Assembly: GCF_004378355.1 (NCBI RefSeq) | Contig: NZ_SNUB01000030.1 | Location: 1 to 42,089 of the forward strand | DNA from: Psychromonas algicola | Lineage (GTDB): Bacteria; Pseudomonadota; Gammaproteobacteria; Enterobacterales; Psychromonadaceae | DNA length: 42,089 nt | Reading direction: 5' to 3' | Part shown: positions 15,477 to 24,539 of the stretch, piece after piece | Layout: each line of letters begins with the position of its first letter | How positions within the stretch are numbered: position 1 is the first letter of the stretch | Translations under genes and position numbers: made by a program | Notes under the pieces: generated by a model | Told to the model about the DNA's origin: nothing | The model's database searches: none | The model's input: only the letters and a program-made list of their open reading frames with translations

Positions 15477-18400
15477 ATGTCTGTAGCCAACTTCACTGAA
15501 GAATTCAGCGCTAAGATCCCTGCGCTTACCTTGCTTACTAATTTAGGTTATCAGTTCATTCCGCCTAGTGAGTGTGAAGCCTTACGTGGCAATACACCAC
15601 TTACGATAAAGAGCGCGGTAGATAAAAAAAGCACCCATCAAGTGGTGTTAATGCCAATCATGCGTGAGTTTTTAGCTAAACAAACCTTTCCCTTTGCAGG
15701 TAAGCAACACAAGCTCACTGATGCTACGATTGATAAAGTGATGCATGAGTTAAACCCTGCAATGAACTTAGGACTTAAAGCCGCTAATGAAAAGCTCTAT
15801 AACGCTATGATGTATGGCGTGAGTGTTACTGAGTTTGTTGATGGTAAAAAAGCCTCACCAACTATTCAGCTCATTGATTGGCATAATATTAAGAATAACC
15901 AATTTCATTTTACCGAAGAACTAGTGGTACAAAATACTGAAGGTACAGGTAATCGTATTCCTGATATTGTCTGTTTTGTAAATGGCCTGCCTTTAGTGGT
16001 GATTGAGGCAAAACGCCCTGATTCGAATAAAGAAGGTAAATCGACCAATGCGGAAGCAATTTCTCAGCAAATTCGCAACCAGGGCCAGTTAGAAATTCCA
16101 CACTTATTTGCTTATAGCCAACTGCTTTTATCGGTAAATGGACACGAAGGTTTATATGCTACATGCGGCACACCTGAAAAATTCTGGGCAAAATGGAAAG
16201 AAGAGTTAATACCTGAAGCTGAGTTTGCTCGCCTAAAAAATCGCAGCCTTAATGATAAACAGCTTAATAGTTTGTTCAATCATCGCCCCGCTTACGCTAA
16301 AGATGACTACTTATCGTTAATTTCCGCAGGTGATTTAACCGTTACCGACCAAGATAGGCTGATCATCAGTTTATTACGCCCTGAGCGTTTACTTGAGATT
16401 ACCCGCTTGTTTACTTTGTTCGATAAAAAAGCAGGCAAGATTGTCGCCCGTTATCAGCAAGTATTTGGCATTAAAGCGTTAGTGGAACGCATTAATACCT
16501 TTGACGCAGCAGGTGCTCGTGAAGGCGGTGTTATTTGGCATACAACGGGTAGTGGTAAGTCTTTTACTATGGTGTTTTTATCCAAAGCCCTTGTTTGGTT
16601 GGAAGAACTATCACAAGTTCGTGTGATCATCGTAACTGACCGAGTTGATTTAGAAGATCAGCTTAGCCGTACTTTTGCCTCTGGTGGTGTACTGACTGAC
16701 CGAGATAAAAAAGACGCGATGGCAACATCTGGCAAACGTTTAGCAGAGCAAATTGGTAAAGGTAATGAACGTGTTATTTTTTCAATTATTAATAAGTTTG
16801 GTTCAGCCATTAAGCAAAAGGAATGTTTTAACGATAGTCCCAATATTATTGTATTAGTGGATGAAGGCCATCGTAGCCAAAACGGTGAAAACAATATTCG
16901 AATGCAACAAACACTGCCCAAAGCTGCTTTTATTGCGTTCACAGGTACGCCACTATTAAAAGATGATAAGACCGAAAATAAGTTCGGTAAAATTATTCAC
17001 TCTTACACCATGCAACAAGCCGTTGAAGATAAAACCGTAACACCCTTGTTATACGAAGAGCGCATTCCTGAGCTGAACGTAAATGACAAAGCCATTGATG
17101 CTTGGTTTGAGCGCAGCACCAGTAAACTTAGCGAAAAACAACGAACTGATTTAAAGAAAAAGTTTTCACAAAAAGGTCAAATTTACCAAGCTGAAGGTCG
17201 AATTGATCTGATTGCTTATGATATTTCTGATCACTTTCAAAACTTTAAACAACAAGGCTTAAAAGGTCAATTAGCCTGTGACTCTAAAGCTTCTGCCATT
17301 CGCTATAAGAATGCACTAGATAAAATAGGCTCTGTGACTTCTGTTATCGCCATGTCACCGCCTGATACCCGTGAAGGCCATGATGTTGTTGATCAAGACA
17401 GCAAAGACGTCGTTCAAAACTGGTGGAAAGATAACGTAGCGCAAACCTACGGGGGCGATGAAAAAGCTTACACAAAAGCCATTATAGAAGACTTTAGCCG
17501 TGACGATGGCCCCGACATCATGATAGTGGTCGATAAGCTACTAACGGGCTTTGACGAGCCAAAAAACACGATACTTTATATCGATAAGCCGCTTAAAGAG
17601 CACAACTTGATACAAGCTATTGCTCGCGTAAACCGTTTACATAGTAAAAAGCAGTTTGGTTACTTAATTGATTACCGTGGCATTTTAAAAGAACTTGATA
17701 CCACCATTGAAAAATACCAAGACTTGGCTGAACGCACCCAAGGTGGCTTTGATATAGACGATCTTAAAGGTTTATATAACCGCATGGATACGGAATATAA
17801 AAAGTTACCAGGCTTACATAGTGAGCTGTGGGATATTTTTGCCAATGTTAAAAATAAGCAAGATGGCCCTGCATTAAGGCAAGCATTAGCCCCTAAAGTA
17901 CAGGATGTAGATGGCAAACTGGTTGATACTAATCTTAAAAAACGTGATGACTTTTACTCTGCCCTTACTGTTTTTTCTAACTGTATTAAGGTCGCTTTAC
18001 AATCTGCTAGCTACTTTGAAGATAAGTCTTTCGATAGCAAACGTGACTTGTATAAACGTGACTTAAAAGCCTTTGTAGATTTGCGAAAACAAGTACGTGA
18101 AGATGCCAACGAAACCGTCAATTACGATGAGTACGCGGAAGATATCCGTAGCTTATTAGATAAACATATTGCAGGTATTGAAGTAAAAGAACCTGATGGT
18201 GCTTACTTGGTTGGTAATCTGGGTAAAAATGTCAAGCCGCAAGATTTGAGTGATGATGAAGCACGAAACCAAACGGACAAGATCACGGGCCGCATCACTA
18301 AAATGATTGAAGATGACCTTGCTGATGATCCTTATGCACAAGAGTATTTTTCTAATCTGTTAAAAAAAGCGATTGAGAAAACCAAAGAAATGTTTGATGC

Positions 18401-18788
18401 GCCAGTTAAGCAATACATATTATTTGCTGACTTTGAACAAGAAGTAAAAGATCGTAAAGTTGCCGATATACCAAATGACTTTACCGATGATTCAGGCAAA
18501 TTAAATAAACATGCTCAAGCCTATTTTGGCTTGTTTAAGCATGTGTTTGGTGCTGACTACTTAATTGAACAATCATTAGATAATGAGAAGTTAGTAGTGC
18601 TTGCCTTTAATATTGATGAAGTGGTTAACAATGCAGTAGCAGAATACTCTATCAACCCTGCTGAAATTGAAAACGCTATCAGTATGAAGCTATTACCGAT
18701 GTTATTTAGCGATATTGGTATTGATAACGCTGAAAAGCTCATTGAGGCAGTGCTTAAAATTACCCGACTTGGCTTATCAAGGGGTTAA
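15477..18788 (+). CDS. hsdR: Type I restriction enzyme subunit HsdR
   Basis: The 1103-aa protein is the motor and nuclease subunit of the type I R-M enzyme. The N-terminal PD-(D/E)xK nuclease is seen as D163 in RIPDIVCF and E177/K179 in VVIEAKRP. The SF2 translocase follows, with Walker A HTTGSGKSFT (about 355-364), DEGHRSQ (about 461-467), FTGTPLL and LLTGFDEP. A helical C-terminal part should bind HsdM. It translocates DNA from unmethylated sites and cuts at a distance. It begins 3 bp after the CD-NTase, so its expression is probably tied to the CBASS pair. No lesions are seen. Confidence 0.96.
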   Translation: MSVANFTEEFSAKIPALTLLTNLGYQFIPPSECEALRGNTPLTIKSAVDKKSTHQVVLMPIMREFLAKQTFPFAGKQHKLTDATIDKVMHELNPAMNLGLKAANEKLYNAMMYGVSVTEFVDGKKASPTIQLIDWHNIKNNQFHFTEELVVQNTEGTGNRIPDIVCFVNGLPLVVIEAKRPDSNKEGKSTNAEAISQQIRNQGQLEIPHLFAYSQLLLSVNGHEGLYATCGTPEKFWAKWKEELIPEAEFARLKNRSLNDKQLNSLFNHRPAYAKDDYLSLISAGDLTVTDQDRLIISLLRPERLLEITRLFTLFDKKAGKIVARYQQVFGIKALVERINTFDAAGAREGGVIWHTTGSGKSFTMVFLSKALVWLEELSQVRVIIVTDRVDLEDQLSRTFASGGVLTDRDKKDAMATSGKRLAEQIGKGNERVIFSIINKFGSAIKQKECFNDSPNIIVLVDEGHRSQNGENNIRMQQTLPKAAFIAFTGTPLLKDDKTENKFGKIIHSYTMQQAVEDKTVTPLLYEERIPELNVNDKAIDAWFERSTSKLSEKQRTDLKKKFSQKGQIYQAEGRIDLIAYDISDHFQNFKQQGLKGQLACDSKASAIRYKNALDKIGSVTSVIAMSPPDTREGHDVVDQDSKDVVQNWWKDNVAQTYGGDEKAYTKAIIEDFSRDDGPDIMIVVDKLLTGFDEPKNTILYIDKPLKEHNLIQAIARVNRLHSKKQFGYLIDYRGILKELDTTIEKYQDLAERTQGGFDIDDLKGLYNRMDTEYKKLPGLHSELWDIFANVKNKQDGPALRQALAPKVQDVDGKLVDTNLKKRDDFYSALTVFSNCIKVALQSASYFEDKSFDSKRDLYKRDLKAFVDLRKQVREDANETVNYDEYAEDIRSLLDKHIAGIEVKEPDGAYLVGNLGKNVKPQDLSDDEARNQTDKITGRITKMIEDDLADDPYAQEYFSNLLKKAIEKTKEMFDAPVKQYILFADFEQEVKDRKVADIPNDFTDDSGKLNKHAQAYFGLFKHVFGADYLIEQSLDNEKLVVLAFNIDEVVNNAVAEYSINPAEIENAISMKLLPMLFSDIGIDNAEKLIEAVLKITRLGLSRG

Positions 18789-18793
18789 CGGAC

Positions 18794-19615
18794 ATGGTAA
18801 ATTCATTAACCAACAAGAACTCTCCAATGGCTAATAAAACAAGTCACGAGTATAAGCGGTCCATGTCTGACAATGGTGCTCTTTATTATGGAGATGGCAT
18901 AATTCATTATGATGTCATCCGTCAAGTGAATAGTACTAATGCTGCATCGCGTAAAATTGTGATAAAAGTTCATCCAGATCAACGAGTAGTGGCTACAGTG
19001 CCTCATGATACAACTGATGAAGTTATTCAAGAGGCGATGATTAAGCGGGCCAGATGGATTTGGCAAAATATTGAAGAGTTTGCAAAGCAACAAGATTATG
19101 TTTTGCCTAAACGTTATGTTAGCGGAGAAACTCAATTTTATTTAGGTAAACGTTATGTACTCAAGGTTATTATAGACCCTGAGATAACAGCAGATGTTAA
19201 GTTATATAGAGGTAAATTAACCGTCACTTTTAAAAAAGATTGTGATGATCGAGCGGTTAAAATTAAAACACTTTTAGATAAATGGTATCAACACAAAGCA
19301 AAACTTATTTTTAGAGAACGTTTAGCTAAAATGCTACCTAAAGCTGACTGGGTAACTGATATTCCTTCATTTAGAATTATGTCAATGACAAAGCAATGGG
19401 GAAGCTGCTCAACTAAAGGCAACTTAATGCTAAACCCACACCTAATTAAAGCACCTAAAGAATGTATAGATTACGTGATATTACATGAGCTTTGCCATAT
19501 TGAAGAACATAACCATAGTGAAAAATTTTGGCGTTTGTTAACCCAAGTAATGCCTAATTGGGAAGAAGTTAAATCCAAGCTAGATGGTATGGCGGAAATG
19601 TATTTAAATGAGTGA
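18794..19615 (+). CDS. YgjP-like (DUF45/M48-type) metallopeptidase
   Basis: The 273-aa protein has HELCHIEEHNH (231-241), an HExxH zinc-protease site with a third ligand H241, preceded by MTKQWGSCSTKGN (198-210), the YgjP/DUF45 signature. Relatives are often found next to type I hsdR genes; their role there is unproven. It starts 5 bp after the hsdR stop and is surely co-transcribed. The first 13 residues before a second Met (MANKTSHEY) may not be native, so the start is slightly uncertain. It is the last plus-strand gene of the R-M/CBASS island. Confidence 0.88.
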   Translation: MVNSLTNKNSPMANKTSHEYKRSMSDNGALYYGDGIIHYDVIRQVNSTNAASRKIVIKVHPDQRVVATVPHDTTDEVIQEAMIKRARWIWQNIEEFAKQQDYVLPKRYVSGETQFYLGKRYVLKVIIDPEITADVKLYRGKLTVTFKKDCDDRAVKIKTLLDKWYQHKAKLIFRERLAKMLPKADWVTDIPSFRIMSMTKQWGSCSTKGNLMLNPHLIKAPKECIDYVILHELCHIEEHNHSEKFWRLLTQVMPNWEEVKSKLDGMAEMYLNE

Positions 19616-19731
19616 TTACGAGTAAGTTAAATATCTAATCTTTTAAACAAAAAGAGCTTACTTGAATCATCACTAAGTTTAACAATCGTGACAATTCCAA
19701 CTAAACAACGTTTTTTAGTCGCTATTACTAA

Positions 19732-20037
19732 TTACTTAGCTTGGAGTAATTGAATAAGCTTGCGTTTACCATTTTCATCAAGCTTGTCGATTAAGCAGGC
19801 TAAAGTTGCGCTTTCTTCTGACTCACAGAAAAAATAGTTAACTGGTACATTGAGCTCTGTTGCCATTTTTTTTAATATCGCAATGTCAGGCATGTGTCGC
19901 CCTGTCTCATAATGATTCATTCGACCACTTGCAGAACCAGGATCTATTCCAATCTTAATGCCTAAATCTTTTTGGCTGATTTTCATACTCTGGCGAGCCT
20001 GTTTAAGACGCTCTGTAAAAAAAGATTTAACTTGCAC
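19732..20037 (-). CDS. Xre-family transcriptional regulator
   Basis: The 101-aa protein has an N-terminal Cro/C1-type helix-turn-helix, about residues 8-65 (ERLKQARQSMKISQKDLGIK, then ASGRMNHYETGRHMPDIAIL). A short tail rich in Leu and Lys (CLIDKLDENGKRKLIQLL) should allow dimerisation. The first available start is a GTG at 20037; no in-frame ATG lies upstream before a stop. It is transcribed away from the helicase pair. The 105-bp divergent region holds a palindrome that is also found upstream of tniQ. I infer that it represses its divergent neighbours and the tniQ-cas operon. To my knowledge, Xre regulators of guide or Cas expression have been described in some I-F3 elements. Confidence 0.87.
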   Translation of the reverse strand: MQVKSFFTERLKQARQSMKISQKDLGIKIGIDPGSASGRMNHYETGRHMPDIAILKKMATELNVPVNYFFCESEESATLACLIDKLDENGKRKLIQLLQAK

Positions 20038-20073
20038 TGGTATTTCATCTCAATAACTCTCACATAAAATAGA

Positions 20074-20103
20074 TTGTCTAGTTTTTACATTGATCTGTAT
20101 ACT
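20074..20103 (+). promoter_or_regulatory. Promoter of the coiled-coil/helicase operon
   Basis: TTGTCT (20074-20079), an 18-bp spacer and TATACT (20098-20103) form a reasonable sigma-70 promoter on the plus strand. Its -10 overlaps the first bases of the palindrome at 20102-20116, so a protein bound there would block polymerase. Confidence 0.6.
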
Positions 20104-20116
20104 TAGGAATACTAAG
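20102..20116. promoter_or_regulatory. Palindromic operator in the xre/helicase divergent region
   Basis: CTTAGGAATACTAAG is identical to the site at 8849-8863. It covers the expected transcription start of the plus-strand operon and lies 65 bp above the xre start. Xre-type dimers commonly bind such short inverted repeats and regulate their own gene. Confidence 0.75.
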
Positions 20117-20142
20117 TTTATGTTTATTTACGAGGCAGTGCA

Positions 20143-20694
20143 ATGAGTAAAAAAGTAGATATGAATGTATTTTTACATTTCCTTTTAGTTATCAAACAGA
20201 TGAATAACTTCACAGTGACAGAAGCTAAAAATACTTTATTGCATGAACAGCCTGAATTTACTGATGAAATTGAAACGAGGAAATTTATTTATCGACAATT
20301 GACTCGTAGTGTTGATAAAGGACTACTAAAACGCACTAATAAGTTAGATGGCGGAGTTAAAAAAGTCATTTACTCAAAAACAAATTTATTTTTTACAGTT
20401 CAAGTTATTCCTGTAACTAGAGGCCGAAAAGTAAAAGTTACTAAAGAGCATAGTAAAGAAACAGAAAATATTGATTATCAAAAAGAGTTAAAAAAAGAAC
20501 TACTGGCATATGAAATAGATTTAAATACGCTACTTGAAGAAGCCAAAGAATATAAGCGTCTAATTGCACGCTTCCCTAAGCTTGAAAATAGATTACAACA
20601 GCATCATACGCAAGCAAAAGAAAATTCTATAAAATTACTTGGGAAGGTTCGCGCCTTACAAAATTTACTCAGTAATGAAATAACGGATCAATAA
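20143..20694 (+). CDS. Uncharacterised basic coiled-coil protein
   Basis: I do not recognise a named family for this 183-aa protein. The first half (about residues 1-75) is alpha-helical with a possible winged-helix shape: TVTEAKNTLL, then RKFIYRQLTRSVDKGLLKR, then KKVIYSK as a wing. A basic linker follows (TRGRKVKVTKE, about 89-99). The last 75 residues (YQKELKKELLAYEIDLNTL to VRALQNLL) should form a long coiled coil. It starts with GAGG 8 nt before the ATG and ends 2 bp before the helicase, so the two are co-translated partners. It could be a DNA-binding or sensor subunit for the helicase. The function is unknown. Confidence 0.85.
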   Translation: MSKKVDMNVFLHFLLVIKQMNNFTVTEAKNTLLHEQPEFTDEIETRKFIYRQLTRSVDKGLLKRTNKLDGGVKKVIYSKTNLFFTVQVIPVTRGRKVKVTKEHSKETENIDYQKELKKELLAYEIDLNTLLEEAKEYKRLIARFPKLENRLQQHHTQAKENSIKLLGKVRALQNLLSNEITDQ

Positions 20695-20696
20695 TC

Positions 20697-22073
20697 ATGT
20701 TAAGAAATTGGCAAAAAAAATGTTTACTAGCTGTCGAACAGTATTATGGACAGCAATATAAACACTTTTTTTGCTTAGCGACACCTGGCGCAGGAAAAAC
20801 AGTATTGGCAGCAGAGGTAGCAGCTTACTTATTTGAATCTAAACAAATAGACTTTGTAATATGCTTTTCACCTTCTACTGAAGTAGCCAATAATATTAAA
20901 AAGGCTTTTTCTAAACGATTGAACTGTAATTTTGACGGTGTCATTGGTTCTGTCGGTTGTTCTTATACATATCAAAATATGCGTTTCTTTAATGATGATT
21001 ACTGGAAGTTATTAAGGAATAATCGAGTATTCGTAGTATTTGATGAAATACATCATTGTGCAGGTTCAACAATAGATGATGCCAATATTTGGGGGCAGGA
21101 TATTGTTAAAAATATTCAAGAACAAGCCGCATTTACTCTAGCATTAACAGGTACACCTTGGCGATCTGATCTGCTTCCTATTGCATTAGCTACCTATAGT
21201 GATCCTGATAATAAAATTCAATGTAACTATACTTACTCACTGCAGCAAGCCGTAAATGATCGTGTTTGTCGTAATCCCAAAATAGTGTTGATTGATAACG
21301 AAGAAATTTCAGTTACCACTGAAAAAAAAGAGAGGAAAACCTATAATTCATTAATGGCTCTGCTTAAATCTCCCTCTATTTCATACCATGAATTAATTAA
21401 ACATGAGATGGTGATAAATTATATTCTTACTCAAGGTGTTAATAAATTAACAGAGATAAGGCATTCAAATCCTGATGCTGCAGGACTGATTGTTGCTTCA
21501 TCTGTAGAGCATGCAGAGCAAATAAAAATTATATTGCATAAGTATTTTCATCAATCAGCCACACTCGTTACTTACAAAGAAAATAACGCTTCTGAAAAAA
21601 TTAATCAGTTCAGGTTTAATAATACACAGTGGATAGTAACAGTAGGTATGGTATCCGAAGGAACCGATATTCCAAGGTTACAGGTATGTTGTCATCTAAG
21701 CAGAGTAAAAACAGAACTGTATTTCAGACAAGTTTTAGGACGTATCTTAAGAGTAAATCGGTCGCCAAATCAAGAAGCTTGGTTATTCACCTTAGCGGAA
21801 GAAAAGTTGAGTAGTTTTGCTAATCGAATTGATAAAGAACTCCCTGATCTGGATATTTTAAATAGAACTAATTTAGCAGCAAATTATTTCACTGATCAAC
21901 TATTAAAAAATAATAATACAAGTACCCCATTTAATCCTTCACTATATCCAGAAATGGAATTAACAGAAAATGACAAATCGCAAAGAAGTACAAAAACTTC
22001 ACCGCTCTCGACTCTTCATTCACTGGAATTTTGCAATAACTTTAGGGAAAAATTAATTGAAGTTTTTGTTTAA
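20697..22073 (+). CDS. SF2 (DEAD/DEAH-like, ResIII-type) helicase
   Basis: The 458-aa protein has a full set of SF2 motifs: LRNWQ (2-6) as the Q-like motif, TPGAGKT (29-35) as Walker A, DEIH (116-119) as Walker B, TGTP (151-154) as motif III, VSEGTDIP as motif V, and QVLGRILRVNR as motif VI. No nuclease or other enzymatic domain is visible, and the C-terminal 60 residues look disordered. Together with the coiled-coil protein before it, it may form a nucleic-acid surveillance or defence unit; this is inferred from its company in a defence island. It does not resemble HsdR, RecQ or Cas3. The frame is intact. Confidence 0.88.
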   Translation: MLRNWQKKCLLAVEQYYGQQYKHFFCLATPGAGKTVLAAEVAAYLFESKQIDFVICFSPSTEVANNIKKAFSKRLNCNFDGVIGSVGCSYTYQNMRFFNDDYWKLLRNNRVFVVFDEIHHCAGSTIDDANIWGQDIVKNIQEQAAFTLALTGTPWRSDLLPIALATYSDPDNKIQCNYTYSLQQAVNDRVCRNPKIVLIDNEEISVTTEKKERKTYNSLMALLKSPSISYHELIKHEMVINYILTQGVNKLTEIRHSNPDAAGLIVASSVEHAEQIKIILHKYFHQSATLVTYKENNASEKINQFRFNNTQWIVTVGMVSEGTDIPRLQVCCHLSRVKTELYFRQVLGRILRVNRSPNQEAWLFTLAEEKLSSFANRIDKELPDLDILNRTNLAANYFTDQLLKNNNTSTPFNPSLYPEMELTENDKSQRSTKTSPLSTLHSLEFCNNFREKLIEVFV

Positions 22074-22236
22074 GTAACAATGAATATGATTCACTTACAA
22101 ATTTGTTTTATTCAGTTCAATAATTTGAGAGTCTTCAAAAACATTAATGTATGTTTTATCTTATAATCTGGAAAATAATTAAAGCTGAATTCAAGTAAAA
22201 ACTATTAACTTAATTTACATTTAAGCTGGAGGTCAC

Positions 22237-23178
22237 TTGAGCGTATTTTCTCTTATACCATTTGGTTTCAGAGTATCAGACCAAAAACTCGTTGACGTAT
22301 CCGAAGTTAAACGAGGAAAGAGATGTGGCTGTATCTGCCCATCATGCAAAACAGAGTTAATAGCAAGACAAGGTGCTATAAATGAATGGTGCTTTGCTCA
22401 TGTATCTAAAGGCGGTGCTGATAGCGTTAAAAATGAATGTGCGTTTTCATTTTGGGTATCAGTTGTCTTGATGGCAAAACAGATTATTTTGAACGCCAAA
22501 TCTATTAGAGTCCCTGAATTAAAACTTTATACAAATCAAGCTGAATCCATTCCAATTACATCAGAAAAGACACTATCATTTGATAATGTTGAAGTAGAAC
22601 AACGACTATTATCGATACACTTTGATGTAATTATAAAACTTGAAAACTATTCAATTGCAATTATTTTCTCTACGCCAGAACGGCAAGCAGATCTGAGCGA
22701 TTTTAATATATTTAAAAGTAGCACTATTGGCATACTTGAAATTCCTCTATCCAAAACTGACTCGTTATTATCCCAGAGAAATATTGCTGGTAAATATTCT
22801 GAAATTTTAAGCGAATATATATTAGGAAATGCTGCTAACAAAAAATGGCTTTATCACCCTCGAAAGTCATTAATAGAAAAAAAGAAAGGTTTACAGTTAT
22901 TTCTTGAACGACCATATTTTATGGTCTCAGAGCCTACTCCTATTATTGAACAGCCTAAAAGGCAGATATACAATAAACCAAAAGAACCTATCATAAGAGA
23001 TAGACGTACAATTTATAAAACAACCTATATGCCAAACGCACTACCTGAAATTCAACATTCTGATTATAAAGATGCGGATAATTATAAGTGTATAAAATGT
23101 GGTTCAATGTGGTTCGGACCCCATGTTTGCAAGACATGTAATTCACATTTTTATTCTGTCACTTATTCTAAACGTTGA
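22237..23178 (+). CDS. CoiA-like protein with terminal zinc ribbons
   Basis: The 313-aa protein starts at a TTG with GGAGG 5-6 nt upstream; no better start is available. The N-terminus has a Cys cluster (C30, C32, C34, C37) followed by EWCFAH (50-55), the treble-clef pattern of CoiA-family proteins. The central part (FDVIIKLENYSIAIIF..., RQADLSDFNIF) resembles the degenerate nuclease-like fold of that family, but I cannot place a catalytic triad with confidence. A second zinc ribbon (CIKCG...CKTC) closes the protein. It lies 163 bp after the helicase on the same strand, so it may be a separate unit. CoiA relatives act in DNA uptake or recombination; what it does here is unknown. Confidence 0.72.
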   Translation: MSVFSLIPFGFRVSDQKLVDVSEVKRGKRCGCICPSCKTELIARQGAINEWCFAHVSKGGADSVKNECAFSFWVSVVLMAKQIILNAKSIRVPELKLYTNQAESIPITSEKTLSFDNVEVEQRLLSIHFDVIIKLENYSIAIIFSTPERQADLSDFNIFKSSTIGILEIPLSKTDSLLSQRNIAGKYSEILSEYILGNAANKKWLYHPRKSLIEKKKGLQLFLERPYFMVSEPTPIIEQPKRQIYNKPKEPIIRDRRTIYKTTYMPNALPEIQHSDYKDADNYKCIKCGSMWFGPHVCKTCNSHFYSVTYSKR

Positions 23179-23458
23179 AATATTTTAAGGCACTTTCGCC
23201 CCCAAAGCGAGTTAAATAAATTACTACATTAAGTTAATTGCTTTCTACAAAATGATGCAATGGGATCCCAAGTTTAGTTTAAGCACTTTACCCCTTCAAT
23301 ATTACTTTACGTCATCTAGATCAAACTATTGACCTTTCCCTAGGAGCAAGGTTTAGGATAATGATTAATGTTTTAAAATACATTGCTCTGTATTTCACAC
23401 ACAGGTTTAAAATATTAAAATCAAAACACTAAAGTTAATTTTATTAGGGGAGATGATC
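23179..23458. other. Intergenic region with a CueR-type promoter
   Basis: No gene is seen. The stretch separates the CoiA-like gene from the copper island. It contains the MerR-family promoter at 23329-23359 and about 90 bp of AT-rich leader before the micropeptide gene. Confidence 0.6.
23329..23359 (+). promoter_or_regulatory. CueR-type promoter (19-bp spacer) for micropeptide
   Basis: TTGACC (23329-23334) and TAGGAT (23354-23359) are separated by exactly 19 bp, the overlong spacer used by MerR-family activators. The spacer carries the dyad ACCTT...AAGGT, typical of CueR operators (23332 onward). Copper(I) activation is inferred from this pattern and from the copper genes next door. No cueR gene is present in the window, so a host CueR would be used. 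Confidence 0.8.
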
Positions 23459-23572
23459 ATGGGATGCTGCAATAAACCACCAAAAGGTGGAAGTGATAAT
23501 ATTGGATTAATGCTCAAAGTATTTTTAGTACTTTTTGCTGTTGTTTTTTTATTCGTGTTTCTATTTGGATAA
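23459..23572 (+). CDS. 37-aa Cys-Cys single-pass membrane micropeptide
   Basis: The 37-aa peptide starts MGCCNKPPKGGSDNIG and continues with one hydrophobic segment of about 20 residues (LMLKVFLVLFAVVFLFVFLF) to the stop. The ATG at 23459 has AGGGGAG 6 nt upstream, an excellent ribosome site; an in-frame ATG at 23453 abuts that site and is unlikely. The CueR-type promoter 100 bp upstream and a terminator just after make it a stand-alone copper-regulated gene. The vicinal Cys3-Cys4 could bind Cu(I). I recognise no characterised family. Translation is inferred from the ribosome site and regulatory context. Confidence 0.7.
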   Translation: MGCCNKPPKGGSDNIGLMLKVFLVLFAVVFLFVFLFG

Positions 23573-23608
23573 ATAAAATAATCAATTTAATATTTTTCTG
23601 AATTAAAA

Positions 23609-23626
23609 GAGCACTCTTAAGTGCTC
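23609..23626. terminator. Bidirectional terminator between micropeptide and copD
   Basis: GAGCACT (23609-23615) and AGTGCTC (23620-23626) form a perfect 7-bp stem with a CTTA loop. On the minus strand it is followed by TTTT, and it lies right after the copD stop. On the plus strand it is followed by CTTATTT. It fits convergent termination of the two units. Confidence 0.75.
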
Positions 23627-23631
23627 CTTAT

Positions 23632-24528
23632 TTAAGCTAAAGTCGCTGGCCCTAAAACATATGAAAGCGTTGCGGTAATAATTAAAATCGTCACTGCAAT
23701 ACACATTTCATTTCTAATTGATTTACCTAGTTTCTGAGAAACTATTTCTCCTTGCTCTACAAGGTGAAATTTATGGTAAGCAGCTAACAGTAAAATAGTC
23801 GCTACAAATGTAAGTTTTAATAACATCGCTTGGCCATATTGTGTGGTTAATAACTCAAGTGGGTCAGCAAAAAACAAAAACAGTAATCCAATGCCGCAAG
23901 CGATTAACAAGCCAACCATCAACATAGCAACTCTGCCCCATAAACGCATTAACTTAGATAAAGGAAGTGGTTGTAATAACTTACAACTAAACCATAAAGG
24001 ATATAACGCGCCGATCCACCAAGCCATGGTTACTACATGAAAAGCTACGAGCCATTTTGCGATCCCACCTATATCTGAACTGTGGCCAATAAAAGTAAAT
24101 GAATATGCAAAGCTAAAGATCGCACATAAATATGAGAGTACAAATGTTACATGTTTCAAAGAAAACTGTTCAGACCTTGCATTAATATCACCCCAACATA
24201 ATGCAAAAACTAAAAAAACAAACCCGAGTAAACGCCAAAAAACAGAATCGCCAACTGTACTTTCCCAAAGAAAACTAACCATTTCGATATCAAACATCCC
24301 TCCAAAACCATCTTCAGATAAAGCACCAACCTGAATAAAAAAGTTTCCGATGACTGCGATTAAACCTACACCACTACTTATAAAAATATAGTTAATAATC
24401 GGTTTTCTATTAACTAAAGGGTCTATTAAAGCGACAACAAAGGGGCCACCAATCGCTGCCGCCACTCCGATATATATCAATAATTTAGATATTATATTAC
24501 TATAATCCCAAAGAGTAAGTTCAATCAT
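23632..24528 (-). CDS. copD: Copper resistance protein CopD (inner membrane)
   Basis: The 298-aa protein has about eight hydrophobic segments spread over its length, as expected of the CopD/PcoD family of copper-transporting inner-membrane proteins. Conserved-looking residues include FIGHSSDIGG and WWIGALYPLW with His/Trp in the middle. It starts 11 bp after copC with GAGG ahead of the ATG, and CopC-CopD pairs normally work together in moving copper between periplasm and membrane. It is the last gene of the minus-strand copper operon, followed by a hairpin terminator. The family assignment is good; transport direction is not readable from the sequence. Confidence 0.88.
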   Translation of the reverse strand: MIELTLWDYSNIISKLLIYIGVAAAIGGPFVVALIDPLVNRKPIINYIFISSGVGLIAVIGNFFIQVGALSEDGFGGMFDIEMVSFLWESTVGDSVFWRLLGFVFLVFALCWGDINARSEQFSLKHVTFVLSYLCAIFSFAYSFTFIGHSSDIGGIAKWLVAFHVVTMAWWIGALYPLWFSCKLLQPLPLSKLMRLWGRVAMLMVGLLIACGIGLLFLFFADPLELLTTQYGQAMLLKLTFVATILLLAAYHKFHLVEQGEIVSQKLGKSIRNEMCIAVTILIITATLSYVLGPATLA

Positions 24529-24539
24529 AGTCGCCTCAA

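Noticed and set aside
19732-20037. Xre gene as the antitoxin of a toxin-antitoxin pair
   Set aside because: The neighbouring genes are a coiled-coil protein and a helicase, with no toxin-like fold, and the shared operator at tniQ points to a regulatory role in the transposon.
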